Source: Actinocorallia sp. API 0066 (GTDB taxonomy: Bacteria > Actinomycetota > Actinomycetes > Streptosporangiales > Streptosporangiaceae). From it: DNA of 64,000 bases. The stretch's first letter is position 1. Every line of letters begins with the position of its first letter. The translations under genes were made by a program, and so were the position numbers. Below the pieces are notes generated by a model that searched no databases, had not been told where the DNA came from, and worked only from the letters and a program-made list of their open reading frames with translations. The stretch is taken from NCBI RefSeq assembly GCF_020991275.1, contig NZ_JAJLQY010000001.1, forward strand, positions 868,001 through 932,000, written 5' to 3'. Below, one piece after another: positions 9,162 to 18,623 of this stretch.

Positions 9162-9338
9162 GTGGCCGTCCCGAAGCGGAAGAAGTCCCGCAGCAACACC
9201 CGGCACCGCCGGTCGCAGTGGAAGGCGACCCCGGTCGCCCTGGTCGAGTGCCCGCAGTGCCGTGACCAGAAGCTGCCCCACGTGGCCTGCTCCAACTGCG
9301 GTACCTACAACAGGCGGCAGGTCGTCGAGACGGCCTAG
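9162..9338 (+). CDS. rpmF: Large ribosomal subunit protein bL32
   Basis: A 58-aa basic protein, MAVPKRKKSRSNTRHRRSQW at the N-terminus, then a zinc ribbon CPQC-(x16)-CSNCG and the end NRRQVVETA. It is a 50S subunit protein. It starts at GTG 9162, preceded by CCAGGAGGGC, and is tightly coupled to yceD. This is the four-cysteine zinc-binding (C+) form. The 264 bp to rnc contain no gene that I can support; neither plsX nor fab genes follow, unlike many other bacteria. Confidence 0.96.
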   Translation: MAVPKRKKSRSNTRHRRSQWKATPVALVECPQCRDQKLPHVACSNCGTYNRRQVVETA

Positions 9339-9602
9339 CCAACGCCGTAAGACCTGAACCCGGGGGCCGGTTCCGCGCGTAGCAGCGTGGGGACCGTCCC
9401 CCGGCGTCGTAGAGGGCGCGACCTCCTCCCTGGCCCCACGGGGCGTGGGGAGGCCGTCCGAGGCCACCTGAGGCCGTGGTGCACGCCGGACCGTTCGTTC
9501 GGCGTCCGGCGCGCACCTCGCTCTCCGGAGGGTCCTCCCAGGACGTGACGGCTCCCGCCCTCAACACACCGGCCCACGGGCCCGACCATGTGAGGAGCTG
9601 GA

Positions 9603-10328
9603 ATGACCGTCCCCGCCTCGGCGCTTGAGGAGCGGATCGCGCTGCGTCTCGATCCCGCGCTTTTGGAACGCGCCCTTACGCACCGTTCCTACGCCTACGA
9701 GAACGGCGGGCTGCCCACCAACGAGCGCCTGGAGTTCCTCGGCGACTCGGTGCTCGGCCTCGTCGTCACCGACACCCTGTACCGGGGGCACCCCGACCTG
9801 CCCGAGGGGCAGCTGGCCAAGCTGCGCGCGGCGGTGGTCAACATGAAGGCGCTCGCGGGCGTCGCCCGGGGCCTTGACCTCGGCGCGCACATCCGGCTCG
9901 GCAGGGGCGAGGAGGGCACCGGGGGCCGCGACAAGTCCTCGATCCTCGCCGACACGCTGGAGGCGCTCATCGGCTGCGTCTACCTGGACCGCGGCCTGGA
10001 CGAGGCGTCGGCGTTGGTGCACCGGCTGTTCGACGGCCTGATCGCCAGCTCGGCGAAGCTCGGCGCCGGCCTCGACTGGAAGACCTCGCTTCAGGAGCTG
10101 ACCGCCGACGAGGGGCTCGGCGTGCCCGAGTACCACGTGGACGAGAGCGGCCCCGACCACCAGAAGACGTTCCGCGCGTCCGTCCGGGTGGGCGGTCGTG
10201 CCTACGGGCAGGGCGAGGGCCGCAGCAAGAAGGACGCCGAGCAGAAGGCCGCGGAAGCCGCCTGGACGGAGATCCGCGCGGGCCTGGACGCGGCGGCGGC
10301 GGAGGCCGCGCGGGGCGGCGATGCCTGA
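9603..10328 (+). CDS. rnc: Ribonuclease III
   Basis: A 241-aa double-strand-specific endoribonuclease for rRNA and mRNA processing. The RNase III signature [17 protein letters not shown] (about residues 40-56) supplies the catalytic Glu/Asp cluster, with [13 protein letters not shown] as the second acidic site. A C-terminal dsRNA-binding domain follows ([10 protein letters not shown] ... [21 protein letters not shown]). ATG 9603 has GGAGCTGGA directly upstream. The last 8 bp overlap the start of mutM, implying translational coupling. Confidence 0.97.
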   Translation: MTVPASALEERIALRLDPALLERALTHRSYAYENGGLPTNERLEFLGDSVLGLVVTDTLYRGHPDLPEGQLAKLRAAVVNMKALAGVARGLDLGAHIRLGRGEEGTGGRDKSSILADTLEALIGCVYLDRGLDEASALVHRLFDGLIASSAKLGAGLDWKTSLQELTADEGLGVPEYHVDESGPDHQKTFRASVRVGGRAYGQGEGRSKKDAEQKAAEAAWTEIRAGLDAAAAEAARGGDA

Positions 10329-11208
10329 GCTGCCCGAGGTCGAGGTCGTCAGGCGCGGCCTCGCCGACTGGGTGGCGGGCCGCACCGTCTCGACGGTGGA
10401 GGTGCTGCACCCCCGGGCGGTGCGCAGGCACGTGCCCGGGGGCGGGGACTTCTCCGCCCGCCTGGCCGGGGTCACCCTGGGCGAGCCAAGGAGACGCGGC
10501 AAGTACCTGTGGCTGCCTTACGGGGACGGCGCGGTGCTCGCCCATCTGGGCATGAGCGGGCAGCTCCTGGTGGGTGAGGCTTCCGCGCCGGGGCAGAAGC
10601 ACCTGCGGGTCCGTTTCACCTTCACCGACACGGGGCCGTCCGGCGGCACCGACCTGCGGTTCGTCGACCAGCGGACGTTCGGGCACCTGATGGTCTGCCC
10701 GCTCGTCCCCGACCCGCACGGCGGCGACGCCCCGGTGCCGGACGTGATCGCGCACATCGCGCCCGACCCGTTCGAGCCCGCCTTCGACGACACGGTGTTC
10801 CTGCGCGCGCTGAAACGCAAACAGACGGGCGTCAAACGGGCACTTCTCGACCAGTCTCTGATCAGCGGGGTCGGCAACATCTACGCCGATGAGGCACTGT
10901 GGCTGGCGAGGCTGCACGGGGAGCGTCCCACCTCCGGGCTCACCCGGCCGAAGGCGGCGCTGCTGCTGTCGTCCGTCCGGGAGGTGATGGGGGCGGCGCT
11001 CCAGGCGGGCGGGACGTCCTTCGACAGCCTCTACGTGAACGTCAACGGCGAAAGCGGCTACTTCGAGCGCTCCCTGAACGCGTACGGGCGCGGTGACCTG
11101 CCGTGCGCGCGCTGCGGGACGCCGATCCGCAGGGAGGTCTTCATGAACCGGTCGTCCTACAGCTGCCCGCGCTGCCAGCCCAGGCCGCGCGCCGCGAGGG
11201 CCTCCTGA
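10321..11208 (+). CDS. mutM: Formamidopyrimidine-DNA glycosylase MutM (Fpg)
   Basis: A 295-aa bifunctional glycosylase/AP lyase that removes 8-oxoG and formamidopyrimidines. The catalytic N-terminus [13 protein letters not shown] is intact once the initiator Met is cleaved. The Lys/His region, H2TH segment ([18 protein letters not shown]) and C-terminal zinc finger [11 protein letters not shown]...CPRCQ are all present. ATG 10321 overlaps the end of rnc by 8 bp and the gene ends in TGATG shared with acyP, so rnc-mutM-acyP behave as one operon. Confidence 0.97.
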   Translation: MPELPEVEVVRRGLADWVAGRTVSTVEVLHPRAVRRHVPGGGDFSARLAGVTLGEPRRRGKYLWLPYGDGAVLAHLGMSGQLLVGEASAPGQKHLRVRFTFTDTGPSGGTDLRFVDQRTFGHLMVCPLVPDPHGGDAPVPDVIAHIAPDPFEPAFDDTVFLRALKRKQTGVKRALLDQSLISGVGNIYADEALWLARLHGERPTSGLTRPKAALLLSSVREVMGAALQAGGTSFDSLYVNVNGESGYFERSLNAYGRGDLPCARCGTPIRREVFMNRSSYSCPRCQPRPRAARAS

Positions 11209-11501
11209 TGGCCGCCCAGGGCGACGCCGAGGCCGTCCGGCTGACGGTGTGGGTGCGCGGGCTCGTCCAGGGCGTGGGCTTCCGCTGGTGGACGCGGGCG
11301 CGGGCGCTGGAGCTCGGCCTCGTCGGCTCCGCCTCGAACCTGCGGGACGGCAGGGTGGAAGTGGTCGCGGAGGGCTCCCGCGCCGCGTGTGAGCGGCTGC
11401 TCGAACTGCTGCGCTCGGGGGACACGCCGGGCCGTGTTGACGGAGTTACCGAGCGGTGGGATGCGGCGCGGGGTAACGTTGTGGGTTTCGTGGAAAGGTG
11501 A
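11208..11501 (+). CDS. acyP: Acylphosphatase
   Basis: A 97-aa protein hydrolysing carboxyl-phosphate bonds of acylphosphates. The signature [18 protein letters not shown] (residues ~14-31) holds the phosphate-binding Arg, and [16 protein letters not shown] supplies the catalytic Asn. The size is that of the standalone enzyme. ATG 11208 overlaps the mutM stop (TGATG). In many actinobacteria acyP lies between mutM and smc, as here. Confidence 0.94.
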   Translation: MAAQGDAEAVRLTVWVRGLVQGVGFRWWTRARALELGLVGSASNLRDGRVEVVAEGSRAACERLLELLRSGDTPGRVDGVTERWDAARGNVVGFVER

Positions 11502-11594
11502 CGGACTGGCAATCCGCCGCAGACCTGCTAAACTCTTTACGACAGGGTTGTTACGGGTCTGTGACGTGCGACTTGACCGGCGTCACGGGTAGTG

Positions 11595-11629
11595 CAACTC
11601 TAGTTGAGTTGATAACCGCTGCCTACTAT
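11595..11629 (+). promoter_or_regulatory. Palindrome and promoter-like region before the 60-aa gene
   Basis: CAACTC-TAGTT-GAGTTG (11595-11611) is a perfect 6-bp inverted repeat. A TACTAT -10-like hexamer lies at 11624-11629, about 50 bp before the 60-aa gene. No good -35 stands at the right spacing; TAGTTG inside the palindrome is the best candidate (17 bp). I infer an operator covering the -35 region. Confidence 0.4.
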
Positions 11630-11679
11630 CGAGTGCAGTGTGATCTCTGCTGGTTACTCAGCGTGGAGGACCCTCAATC

Positions 11680-11862
11680 ATGGCGAAGGCTCTACTCGGC
11701 CACGTCGGCGGTCCCGACCCCCGGATGGTCGCGGAGATGCGACGTCTCCAGCGGCGGGTACGGGACCTGGAAGCCGAACTCGTTCGGCTCCAGGAAGAGA
11801 ACGAGGCACTCGCCTCTTCCGAGGCTGTGCACTCCGTCGACCGCGAGCCCGTGCTCACCTGA
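11680..11862 (+). CDS. Small conserved coiled-coil protein
   Basis: A 60-aa protein, MAKALLGHVGGPDPRMVAEM then a coiled-coil heptad run RRLQRRVRDLEAELVRLQEENEAL. I recognise the N-terminus as widely conserved in actinobacteria, where a closely similar small protein is encoded near smc; its function is unknown to me. GGAGGACCCTC precedes ATG 11680. No membrane segment or signal is present. The gene is monocistronic, with a palindrome at its promoter and another between it and smc. Confidence 0.75.
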   Translation: MAKALLGHVGGPDPRMVAEMRRLQRRVRDLEAELVRLQEENEALASSEAVHSVDREPVLT

Positions 11863-11881
11863 AGCCGGGCGGTACCCGGGG

Positions 11882-12000
11882 CATATCGGACCAAGATATG
11901 GTTCGCATACGGTCACTTCCCGGGTACGGACAGACAGGGACGTCGATGACAATGGCGTCCCTTTTGTCATTTCTGGGGTTTTCGTCACGGCTGTGGAAAA
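11882..12000. promoter_or_regulatory. Palindrome and DnaA-box-like site upstream of smc
   Basis: CATATC-GGACCAA-GATATG (11882-11900) is a perfect 6-bp inverted repeat in the 255-bp gap before smc. At 11992-12000 TGTGGAAAA is the reverse of TTTTCCACA, one mismatch from the DnaA box TTATCCACA. Both are sequence matches only; binding is unproven. Confidence 0.35.
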
Positions 12001-12117
12001 CCCCGGTGGGACTCGTTCGCCGGTGGCACGATGGAGAGGCCCCGCACCGGGGCTAAGCTGCGTTGTTCACCCCCGGCCACGGCCGGGATCCCGAGCCGTG
12101 AGGGGGACCATCCGCGC

Positions 12118-15100
12118 GTGTATCTCAAGAGCCTCACCCTGCGCGGGTTCAAGTCCTTCGCCTCCTCCACCACCCTGAAGTTCGAGCCGGGCATCACCTG
12201 TGTGGTCGGCCCCAACGGATCGGGCAAGTCCAACGTCGTCGACGCCCTCGCCTGGGTGATGGGCGAGCAGGGCGCCAAGTCGCTGCGCGGCGGCAAGATG
12301 GAGGACGTCATCTTCGCGGGCACGGCCAACCGCGCCCCGCTGGGCCGCGCCGAGGTCGTGCTGACCATCGACAACTCCGACGGCGCCCTCCCGATCGACT
12401 ACTCCGAGGTGACGATCAGCCGGCTGATGTTCCGGTCGGGCTCCAGCGAGTACTCGATCAACGGCGACGGCTGCCGCCTGCTCGACGTCCAGGAGCTGCT
12501 CTCCGACTCCGGCATCGGCCGCGAGATGCACGTCATCATCGGCCAGGGCCAGCTCGACCAGGTGCTCAACGCGGGCGCCGAGGGGCGGCGCGCGATCGTC
12601 GAGGAGGCGGCGGGCGTCCTGAAGCACCGCAAGCGCAAGGAGAAGGCGCTGCGGAAGCTCGACGCGATGCAGGCGAACCTCACCCGCGTGCAGGACCTCA
12701 CCGCCGAGCTGCGCCGCCAGCTCAAGCCGCTCGGCAAGCAGGCCGAGATCGCCCGCCGCGCCGCCGTCATCCAGGCCGAGCTGCGCGACGCCAGGCTCAG
12801 GCTGCTCGCCGACGACCTCGTCACGCTCGCCACCAGGCTGGAGCGCGAGGCCGCCGACGAGGAGGCGGTGCGCCGCCGCCGCGCCGAGGTCGAGGCCGCG
12901 CTCGCCACGGCCCAGGCCCGCGAGGAGGAGCTGGACGCCGAGGCCGCGCGCGAGGCGCCGGTGCTCGCCGCCGCGCAGGAGACGTGGTTCCAGCTCTCGT
13001 CGCTGAAGGAGCGGCTGCGCGGCGTCGCCGACCTCGCCGCCGAACGGCACAGGGGAGCCACCGGCTTCCAGGCCGAGGAGCGCTTCGGCCGCGACCCCGA
13101 GGAGCTGGAGCGTGAGGCCGAGGAGGTCCGCGCCCAGGAGGAGGTGCTGTCCGAGCGGCTCGAAGAGGCGCGCGGCGCCCTTGAGGAGGCGGTCGCCGAG
13201 CGGGCGGGCGCCGAATCCGCGCTGGCCGCCGAGGACCGCAGGGTCCAGCAGCTCGTCAGGGCCGCCGCCGAGCGGCGCGAGTCGCTGGCCCGGCGGCGCG
13301 CCGCCGTCGAGTCGCTGCGCTCCCGGCTGCAGGCCGCCGGCGCCGAGATCGGCCGCCTCACCGAGGCGCGGCTCGCCGCCGAGGACCGCGCGGAGGCGGC
13401 GCGGGCCGAAGCCGAGGCGTTCCAGGTTGAGGCGCGGGTCGATCCGGCGCTGGCCGCCGAACTCCAGGCCGTGGAAGAGGCGCTCGCGCGGGCCAAGGAG
13501 GCGGCCGCGCAGGCCCGCGCCGCCGTGGACGGGCCGCAGCGGGCGCTCAAGGCGGCCCGCGAGGAGGTCGGCTCCGCCCGCGCCGCCGACCAGCGCGCCC
13601 AGCGCGAGGTCACCGCGCTGCGCGCCCGGATCGAGGCGCTGGAGCTGGGGCTCGGCTCGGCCGCCGACGGGGGGGAGGCGCTGCTGTCCTCGGGTCTGCC
13701 CGGGGTGGCGGGCACCCTGGCCTCGGTGCTGACCGTCCGTCCGGGCGCTGAGACGGCCGTGGCGGCCGTCCTGGGCACGCTGGCCGAGGCCGTCACCGTG
13801 ACGTCGCTGGAGGCCGCGGCGGCGGCGCTGGGCTTCCTGGGCGAGCGCGAGGCCGCCGCGGGGCTCGTCATCGGGGCGGCGCCCAAGGTGCCGGGGCCGG
13901 GCGTGCCCAGCCCCGAGGGCGCGGTCTGGGCGAGCGAGCTCGTCGGCGTGCCGGACACCCTGCGGCCCGCCCTGGACGCGCTGCTGGACGGCGTCGTTGT
14001 GGTCGAGGACGTCGCCGCGGCCGAGAGGGTCGTCGCGCGGGCGCCCGCGCTCAGGGCGGTGACGCGTGACGGCGTCCTGCTGGGCGCGCACTGGGCACAG
14101 GCCGCAGGCACCGGCGGGCAGGGCCCGCTGCAGATGCGGGCCACGCTGGACGAGGCGGTGGCCGCCCTGGCGGGCACCGAGGAGGACGCGGAGCTGGCGG
14201 GCGCGGGCCTGGACGCCGCCATCGAGGCCGAGGCCGAGGCACAGGCCGCCGTAGAGGAGGCGCAGACGCGCTCGGCCGCCGCCCAGTCGGCGGTGGGCCA
14301 GGCCCAGAGCGCCCTGGACACGGTGCGGGCCGCACTGCGCGAGGCCGACGCCGCCGCCGCGCAGGAGGCACGCCAGGAAGCCAGGCTCCAGGCCGCCGCG
14401 CACGCCGCGCTCCAGGAGGCCGAACGCCTCGCCGACAACGTGCGCGCCGCCGAGGAGAACCGGGACACCACCGCCGAGCGGCTCGCCGAGCTCGAAGAGC
14501 GGTACGAGGCCGAGGAGTCCGCCGAGCCCGAGGAGGAGCCGGAAACCGAGATCCGCGAGGAACTCGCCGAACGGGTCGCCGAACTGCGCGGCACCGAGAT
14601 GGAGGCACGCCTGGCCGTCCGCACCGCCGAGGAGCGCGCCGGGGCCCTGGCGGGCCGCGCCGACGCGTTGGAGCGGCAGGCCGAGGCGGAGCGGCGCGAG
14701 CGCGTCCAGGCCGTCGAGCGCAGGCGGCGGCGCGAGGAGCGCGCGCGGGTGGCCCTCGCCGTCCGGGACGGCGCGCTGCGGGCGCTCGCGCGGATCGAGG
14801 AGTCCCTGGCCGTCGCGGTCGCCGAGCGGGAGGAGGCCGAGCGGCGCAGGGCGGCCCGCGAGGAGGAGCTGAAGGTCGTCCGCGCCCGGGTGCGCGAGTA
14901 CGCGACCCAGCTGGAGCGGCTCGTGAACGTCGTGCACGGCAGCGAGGTGGCGCGCGCGGAGCAGCGGCTCCGCCTTGAGCAGCTCCAGGAGCGGGCGCTG
15001 GAGGAGTACGGCATGGAGGTCGAGGGCCTCATCGCCGAGTACGGTCCCGACCAGCCCGTCCCCCCGCAGGACCCCGAGGCGCTGTCCGAGCCGTTCGACC

Positions 15101-15759
15101 GGGCCGTCCAGGAGAAGCGGGCGAAGGCCGCCGAACGGCAGATGGCGCAGCTCGGCCGGGTCAACCCGCTCGCGCTCGAGGAGTTCGCCGCGCTGGAGGA
15201 ACGCCACGCCTTCCTCACCTCGCAACTGGAGGACCTCAGGAAGACCCGCAAGGATCTTTTCGACATCGTGAAGGACGTCGACCAGCGGGTACAGGAGGTG
15301 TTCGCCGCCGCCTACGCCGACACCGCCGAGCACTTCTCCGGGATCTTCGGACGGCTGTTCCCCGGCGGCGAGGGCTCGCTTTCCCTCACCGACCCCGAGG
15401 ACATGCTCACCACCGGCATCGAGGTCGCCGCCCGGCCGCCCGGCAAGAAGGTCAAGCGGCTGTCGCTGCTCTCAGGCGGCGAACGCTCCCTGGTGGCGAT
15501 CGCGTTCCTCGTCGCGGTGTTCAAGGCGCGGCCCAGCCCCTTCTACGTGCTGGACGAGGTCGAGGCCGCCCTGGACGACACCAACACCCAGCGGCTCATC
15601 GGCGTCTTCGAGGAGCTGCGTGAGTCGTCCCAGCTCATCATCATCACGCACCAGAAGCGGACCATGGAGGGCGCGGACGCCCTCTACGGCGTCAGCATGC
15701 GCGGCGACGGCGTCTCCCAGGTGATCAGCCAGCGGCTCCGCGAGGCCGAACCGGCCTGA
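12118..15759 (+). CDS. smc: Chromosome segregation ATPase SMC
   Basis: A 1213-aa condensin subunit that organises and segregates the chromosome. The N-terminal ABC half has VYLKSLTLRGFKSFASST and Walker A GPNGSGKSN (about residue 35). Two long coiled-coil arms flank a hinge (about 520-660, with GLPGVAGTLASVLTV). The C-terminal half carries LSLLSGGERSL (ABC signature) and Walker B FYVLDEVEAALDD. The length is normal. GTG 12118 gives the canonical YLKxLxLxGFKSF opening; the frame is open upstream but the extra residues are not SMC-like. The coding strand is extremely Glu/Ala/Arg-rich through the arms. Confidence 0.98.
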   Translation: MYLKSLTLRGFKSFASSTTLKFEPGITCVVGPNGSGKSNVVDALAWVMGEQGAKSLRGGKMEDVIFAGTANRAPLGRAEVVLTIDNSDGALPIDYSEVTISRLMFRSGSSEYSINGDGCRLLDVQELLSDSGIGREMHVIIGQGQLDQVLNAGAEGRRAIVEEAAGVLKHRKRKEKALRKLDAMQANLTRVQDLTAELRRQLKPLGKQAEIARRAAVIQAELRDARLRLLADDLVTLATRLEREAADEEAVRRRRAEVEAALATAQAREEELDAEAAREAPVLAAAQETWFQLSSLKERLRGVADLAAERHRGATGFQAEERFGRDPEELEREAEEVRAQEEVLSERLEEARGALEEAVAERAGAESALAAEDRRVQQLVRAAAERRESLARRRAAVESLRSRLQAAGAEIGRLTEARLAAEDRAEAARAEAEAFQVEARVDPALAAELQAVEEALARAKEAAAQARAAVDGPQRALKAAREEVGSARAADQRAQREVTALRARIEALELGLGSAADGGEALLSSGLPGVAGTLASVLTVRPGAETAVAAVLGTLAEAVTVTSLEAAAAALGFLGEREAAAGLVIGAAPKVPGPGVPSPEGAVWASELVGVPDTLRPALDALLDGVVVVEDVAAAERVVARAPALRAVTRDGVLLGAHWAQAAGTGGQGPLQMRATLDEAVAALAGTEEDAELAGAGLDAAIEAEAEAQAAVEEAQTRSAAAQSAVGQAQSALDTVRAALREADAAAAQEARQEARLQAAAHAALQEAERLADNVRAAEENRDTTAERLAELEERYEAEESAEPEEEPETEIREELAERVAELRGTEMEARLAVRTAEERAGALAGRADALERQAEAERRERVQAVERRRRREERARVALAVRDGALRALARIEESLAVAVAEREEAERRRAAREEELKVVRARVREYATQLERLVNVVHGSEVARAEQRLRLEQLQERALEEYGMEVEGLIAEYGPDQPVPPQDPEALSEPFDRAVQEKRAKAAERQMAQLGRVNPLALEEFAALEERHAFLTSQLEDLRKTRKDLFDIVKDVDQRVQEVFAAAYADTAEHFSGIFGRLFPGGEGSLSLTDPEDMLTTGIEVAARPPGKKVKRLSLLSGGERSLVAIAFLVAVFKARPSPFYVLDEVEAALDDTNTQRLIGVFEELRESSQLIIITHQKRTMEGADALYGVSMRGDGVSQVISQRLREAEPA

Positions 15760-15790
15760 CCGGCCCCGGGCGTGCGAGACTGGACGCGCT

Positions 15791-16933
15791 ATGGAATATC
15801 TGATTCTCGGTATCGCGCTGCTCGTGGTCATCGCGGTCGGCGGGACGGTTGCCCTGCTCCGGTCCCGGTCGAGCGCCCCGACGATCGAGGCGCCGCCGCA
15901 ACCGCCGCAGGTCACCGAGCCGTCGGGCGCAGGTGAGGAGCACGAGGGCGGAGCCGTCGCCACCGCCCCGCCGCCCGTCGAGGCGCGGCCCGCGCCCGAG
16001 ATCGAGGTGCCGCCGCCGTCCGCGGGCCGCCTCCAGCGGCTGCGCGCCCGCCTGGCCAGGTCGCAGGGCACGCTCGGGCAGGGGCTGCTGAACCTCCTGT
16101 CGCGCGACACGCTCACCGACGACGACTGGGACGAGATCGAGGAGATCCTCATCACCGCCGACGTCGGCGTCGTCCCGTCCCGGCTGATCGTCGACGAGCT
16201 GCGCACCCAGGTCAAGGTGCAGGGCAAGCGCTCGCCTGACGAGGTCAAGGCGATGCTGCGTGAGCAACTTCTCGCCCAAATCGGCACCGATCTGCCGCGC
16301 GGCCTCAAGGTGGACAGGCACGGCAACCACCCGGCCGTCCTCATGGTCGTCGGCGTCAACGGCACCGGCAAGACGACGACGACGGGCAAGCTCGCCCGCG
16401 TCCTGGTCGGCGACGGCAAGCACGTCGTGCTGGGCGCGGCCGACACGTTCCGGGCCGCCGCGGCCGAGCAGCTCGCCACCTGGGGCGAGCGGGTCGGCGC
16501 GGTGACCGTCCGGGGCCCCGAGGGCTCCGACCCCGCCAGCGTGGCCTTTGAGGCCGTCAAGGAGGGCATCGCGGAGCAGGCCGACACCGTCATCGTCGAC
16601 ACCGCGGGGCGGCTGCACACCAAGGTCGGGCTGATGGACGAGCTCGGCAAGGTCAAGCGGGTGATCGAGAAGCAGGCGACGGTCGACGAGGTGCTCCTCG
16701 TCCTGGACGCCACCACCGGCCAGAACGGCCTCACCCAGGCCCGGGTGTTCGCGGAGGTCGTCAACATCACCGGCATCGCGCTGACCAAGCTGGACGGCAC
16801 CGCCAAGGGCGGCATCGTCATCGCGGTCCAGCGCGAGCTGGGCGTGCCGGTGAAGCTCGTCGGGCTCGGCGAGGGCCCCGACGACCTCGCCCCGTTCGAC
16901 CCCGAGGCGTTCGTCGACGCGATCCTCGGCTAG
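15791..16933 (+). CDS. ftsY: Signal recognition particle receptor FtsY
   Basis: A 380-aa SRP-receptor GTPase that docks ribosome-Ffh complexes at the membrane. Unlike E. coli FtsY it opens with a transmembrane segment (ILGIALLVVIAVGGTVALL, residues 4-22), as is usual in actinobacteria, followed by a Pro/Glu-rich linker (about 28-75). The NG domain has GVNGTGKTTTTGK, DTFRAAAAEQL, DTAGRLH, and TKLDGTAKGG. It follows smc by 31 bp, the common smc-ftsY pairing. Its partner ffh is also in this window (31824-33368). Confidence 0.97.
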   Translation: MEYLILGIALLVVIAVGGTVALLRSRSSAPTIEAPPQPPQVTEPSGAGEEHEGGAVATAPPPVEARPAPEIEVPPPSAGRLQRLRARLARSQGTLGQGLLNLLSRDTLTDDDWDEIEEILITADVGVVPSRLIVDELRTQVKVQGKRSPDEVKAMLREQLLAQIGTDLPRGLKVDRHGNHPAVLMVVGVNGTGKTTTTGKLARVLVGDGKHVVLGAADTFRAAAAEQLATWGERVGAVTVRGPEGSDPASVAFEAVKEGIAEQADTVIVDTAGRLHTKVGLMDELGKVKRVIEKQATVDEVLLVLDATTGQNGLTQARVFAEVVNITGIALTKLDGTAKGGIVIAVQRELGVPVKLVGLGEGPDDLAPFDPEAFVDAILG

Positions 16934-17050
16934 CCGGAACCGGAGCGGCCTTGGCCGAATCCAGGCCGTCTGCGGGATCCGGCTTGGAACGATCCCTCTC
17001 GATCTGTGCTTCTGTGAGGAGATAGGCACGAACCCGTACAGATCGGGGGG

Positions 17051-17737
17051 ATGGAAGTGTCAACACCGACCAGGCGCCCGCACGGCGCTACGTCCGCGGG
17101 GGGAGAGGCCGCTCCGGGCGGCGCGCAGAGCGGCTCGGCCACCCAGACATCCGGCGCGCAGGGTATGCAGACGGCGGGCGAAAGGCCCATGATGCCGATG
17201 CTCTCGCCGGAGCAACGCATCACGTCGACGGCGTCGAAGGCGTCGGCGATCTCGGCGGGGGTGCTGATCCTCGGCACCCTGTTGCCGTGGCTCAGCGTCA
17301 CCTTCTTCAGCGCGGCCACGCTGAGCGGCGTGCGCCTGTGGGAGGGCAAGATCGCCCTGATCCTCGCCTTCCTGGCCGGTGCGATGGCACTGACCGCGGC
17401 GGTGACCGACGGCAACCGGCGCGCCATGCTCATGGGCTCCGCGATCTGCGGCGCCCTGGCGTTCATCGCCTGCGTCGTCTTCGCGTTCAGGTTCAACAAC
17501 GCGCTGGACATCCCGCCCGTCCTGGGCGGCAGCGAGGCCGTGGCGCTCGCTGACGCGGGCATCGGCCTCGACGCTGGCTGGTACCTGTCGATAGCCGCGA
17601 GCATCGCGCTCGTCGGCTTCGCCCTGTGGGGCGCGATGGCGCACAAGCAACAACAACACGTCCCCGGCATGGAATGGGTAGAACCGGGCACCCCCGGCAC
17701 CCACACCACCGGCGGCGGCGCCCACCGCCAGCCCTGA
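17051..17737 (+). CDS. Four-TM membrane protein, unknown
   Basis: A 228-aa protein with a ~65-residue Gly/Thr/Ser-rich cytoplasmic-type N-terminus, then four predicted membrane segments (ISAGVLILGTLLPWLSVTF; IALILAFLAGAMALTAAV; MLMGSAICGALAFIACVV; YLSIAASIALVGFALWGAM) and a short polar tail. I recognise no family. ATG 17051 directly abuts GGGGGG; GTG at 17057 would have better spacing and is a reasonable alternative start. An 8-bp inverted repeat (CGATCTGT/ACAGATCG, 17000-17045) flanks the upstream region. It ends at a bidirectional terminator shared with the convergent secreted protein gene. Confidence 0.7.
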   Translation: MEVSTPTRRPHGATSAGGEAAPGGAQSGSATQTSGAQGMQTAGERPMMPMLSPEQRITSTASKASAISAGVLILGTLLPWLSVTFFSAATLSGVRLWEGKIALILAFLAGAMALTAAVTDGNRRAMLMGSAICGALAFIACVVFAFRFNNALDIPPVLGGSEAVALADAGIGLDAGWYLSIAASIALVGFALWGAMAHKQQQHVPGMEWVEPGTPGTHTTGGGAHRQP

Positions 17738-17762
17738 CCACCACCAACACCACCAACACCAA

Positions 17763-17786
17763 GGGGACCGGCCTACACCGGTCCCC
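17763..17786. terminator. Bidirectional terminator hairpin
   Basis: GGGGACCGG-cctaca-CCGGTCCCC is a perfect 9-bp stem with a 6-nt loop between two convergent genes (stops at 17737 and 17806). It has no long U-tract on either side. Confidence 0.75.
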
Positions 17787-17805
17787 TATCCGTGCCTCGT
17801 CAGGA

Positions 17806-18438
17806 TCAACGCTTGACGCAGATCTTGATCCTCGGGTCGAAGGCGTCGTTGGCACCCTTCAGGTAAGCCGTGGTGCGGACGTGGGTGGCGAGACACAACG
17901 GCCTGGTCTTTCCAGGGTAGGCAACGTAGGTCGCGCGGCCCGTGAACGCGGCGACGTGGCTCTCGGCGAACTGCGTGTAGACCTTACGCTTCGTCATGTC
18001 GGTTGACGTGAGCCGGAGCACCTTGCGTGAGCCGCACTCCACGGTCACCGCGGTCCCGATCGTCCAGGGGAAGGAGACACTCGCGTCTGCCTTGAGGTCG
18101 CACTTGGTTTCGTACCAGTTCTGCTGCATGTGCATGCCGGAGAGCTTGGTGGCCTTGCCCTTGGTGCACTTGGTGAGTCCTCTCACCCGCATGGTGGGCT
18201 CGACGAGTCGGACGTCGTAGTAGAACTTGCCCGACTTGCCGTGACTCCGGATCTTGAAGGTGACGTTGCCCGAGATGGAGATGCGGATACAGCGCTTCAG
18301 TCCGAACGAGTACTGCTGCACGGAGGCCGAGTAGCTGCGCCCGTAGGTCATCGGTGCGGCGGCGGCGGGTGTCGCGACGAGCGGTGCGAGCAACGCGATG
18401 GCCGCAGCGATGATCACGAATCGGGGACGTGTGCTCAA
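17806..18438 (-). CDS. Unknown secreted protein, TTG start
   Basis: A 210-aa exported protein. It has an N-terminal signal peptide (STRPRFVIIAAAIALLAPLV then ATPAAAA, cleavage near residue 27) and a mature region rich in basic residues and Ser/Thr with five Cys (including RCIRISI, TKCTKGK, TKCDLKAD and a C-terminal KICVKR). I recognise no family; the alternating-hydrophobic pattern suggests beta structure. TTG at 18438 was chosen because AGGAG stands 7 nt upstream and it opens directly into the signal peptide. It diverges from amtB and shares the intergenic region that holds a GlnR box, so nitrogen control is possible but unproven. Confidence 0.65.
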   Translation of the reverse strand: MSTRPRFVIIAAAIALLAPLVATPAAAAPMTYGRSYSASVQQYSFGLKRCIRISISGNVTFKIRSHGKSGKFYYDVRLVEPTMRVRGLTKCTKGKATKLSGMHMQQNWYETKCDLKADASVSFPWTIGTAVTVECGSRKVLRLTSTDMTKRKVYTQFAESHVAAFTGRATYVAYPGKTRPLCLATHVRTTAYLKGANDAFDPRIKICVKR

Positions 18439-18623
18439 GGTCTGCTCCTGTGGTCTCGGGGACGTGCAGGGCGAAAGTTGCAGGTGTGGGCAGTAGACCA
18501 CGGAGCTTCCGGCTGGCCAAGATGTCGAGTTTGGCATGTTATGGACATCTGGTACCTGGCCACTTGCCGCGCTTTGGACCGGTGCGAGGGGGGAAACACT
18601 TGCGAAACATCGTGTTCGTATGT

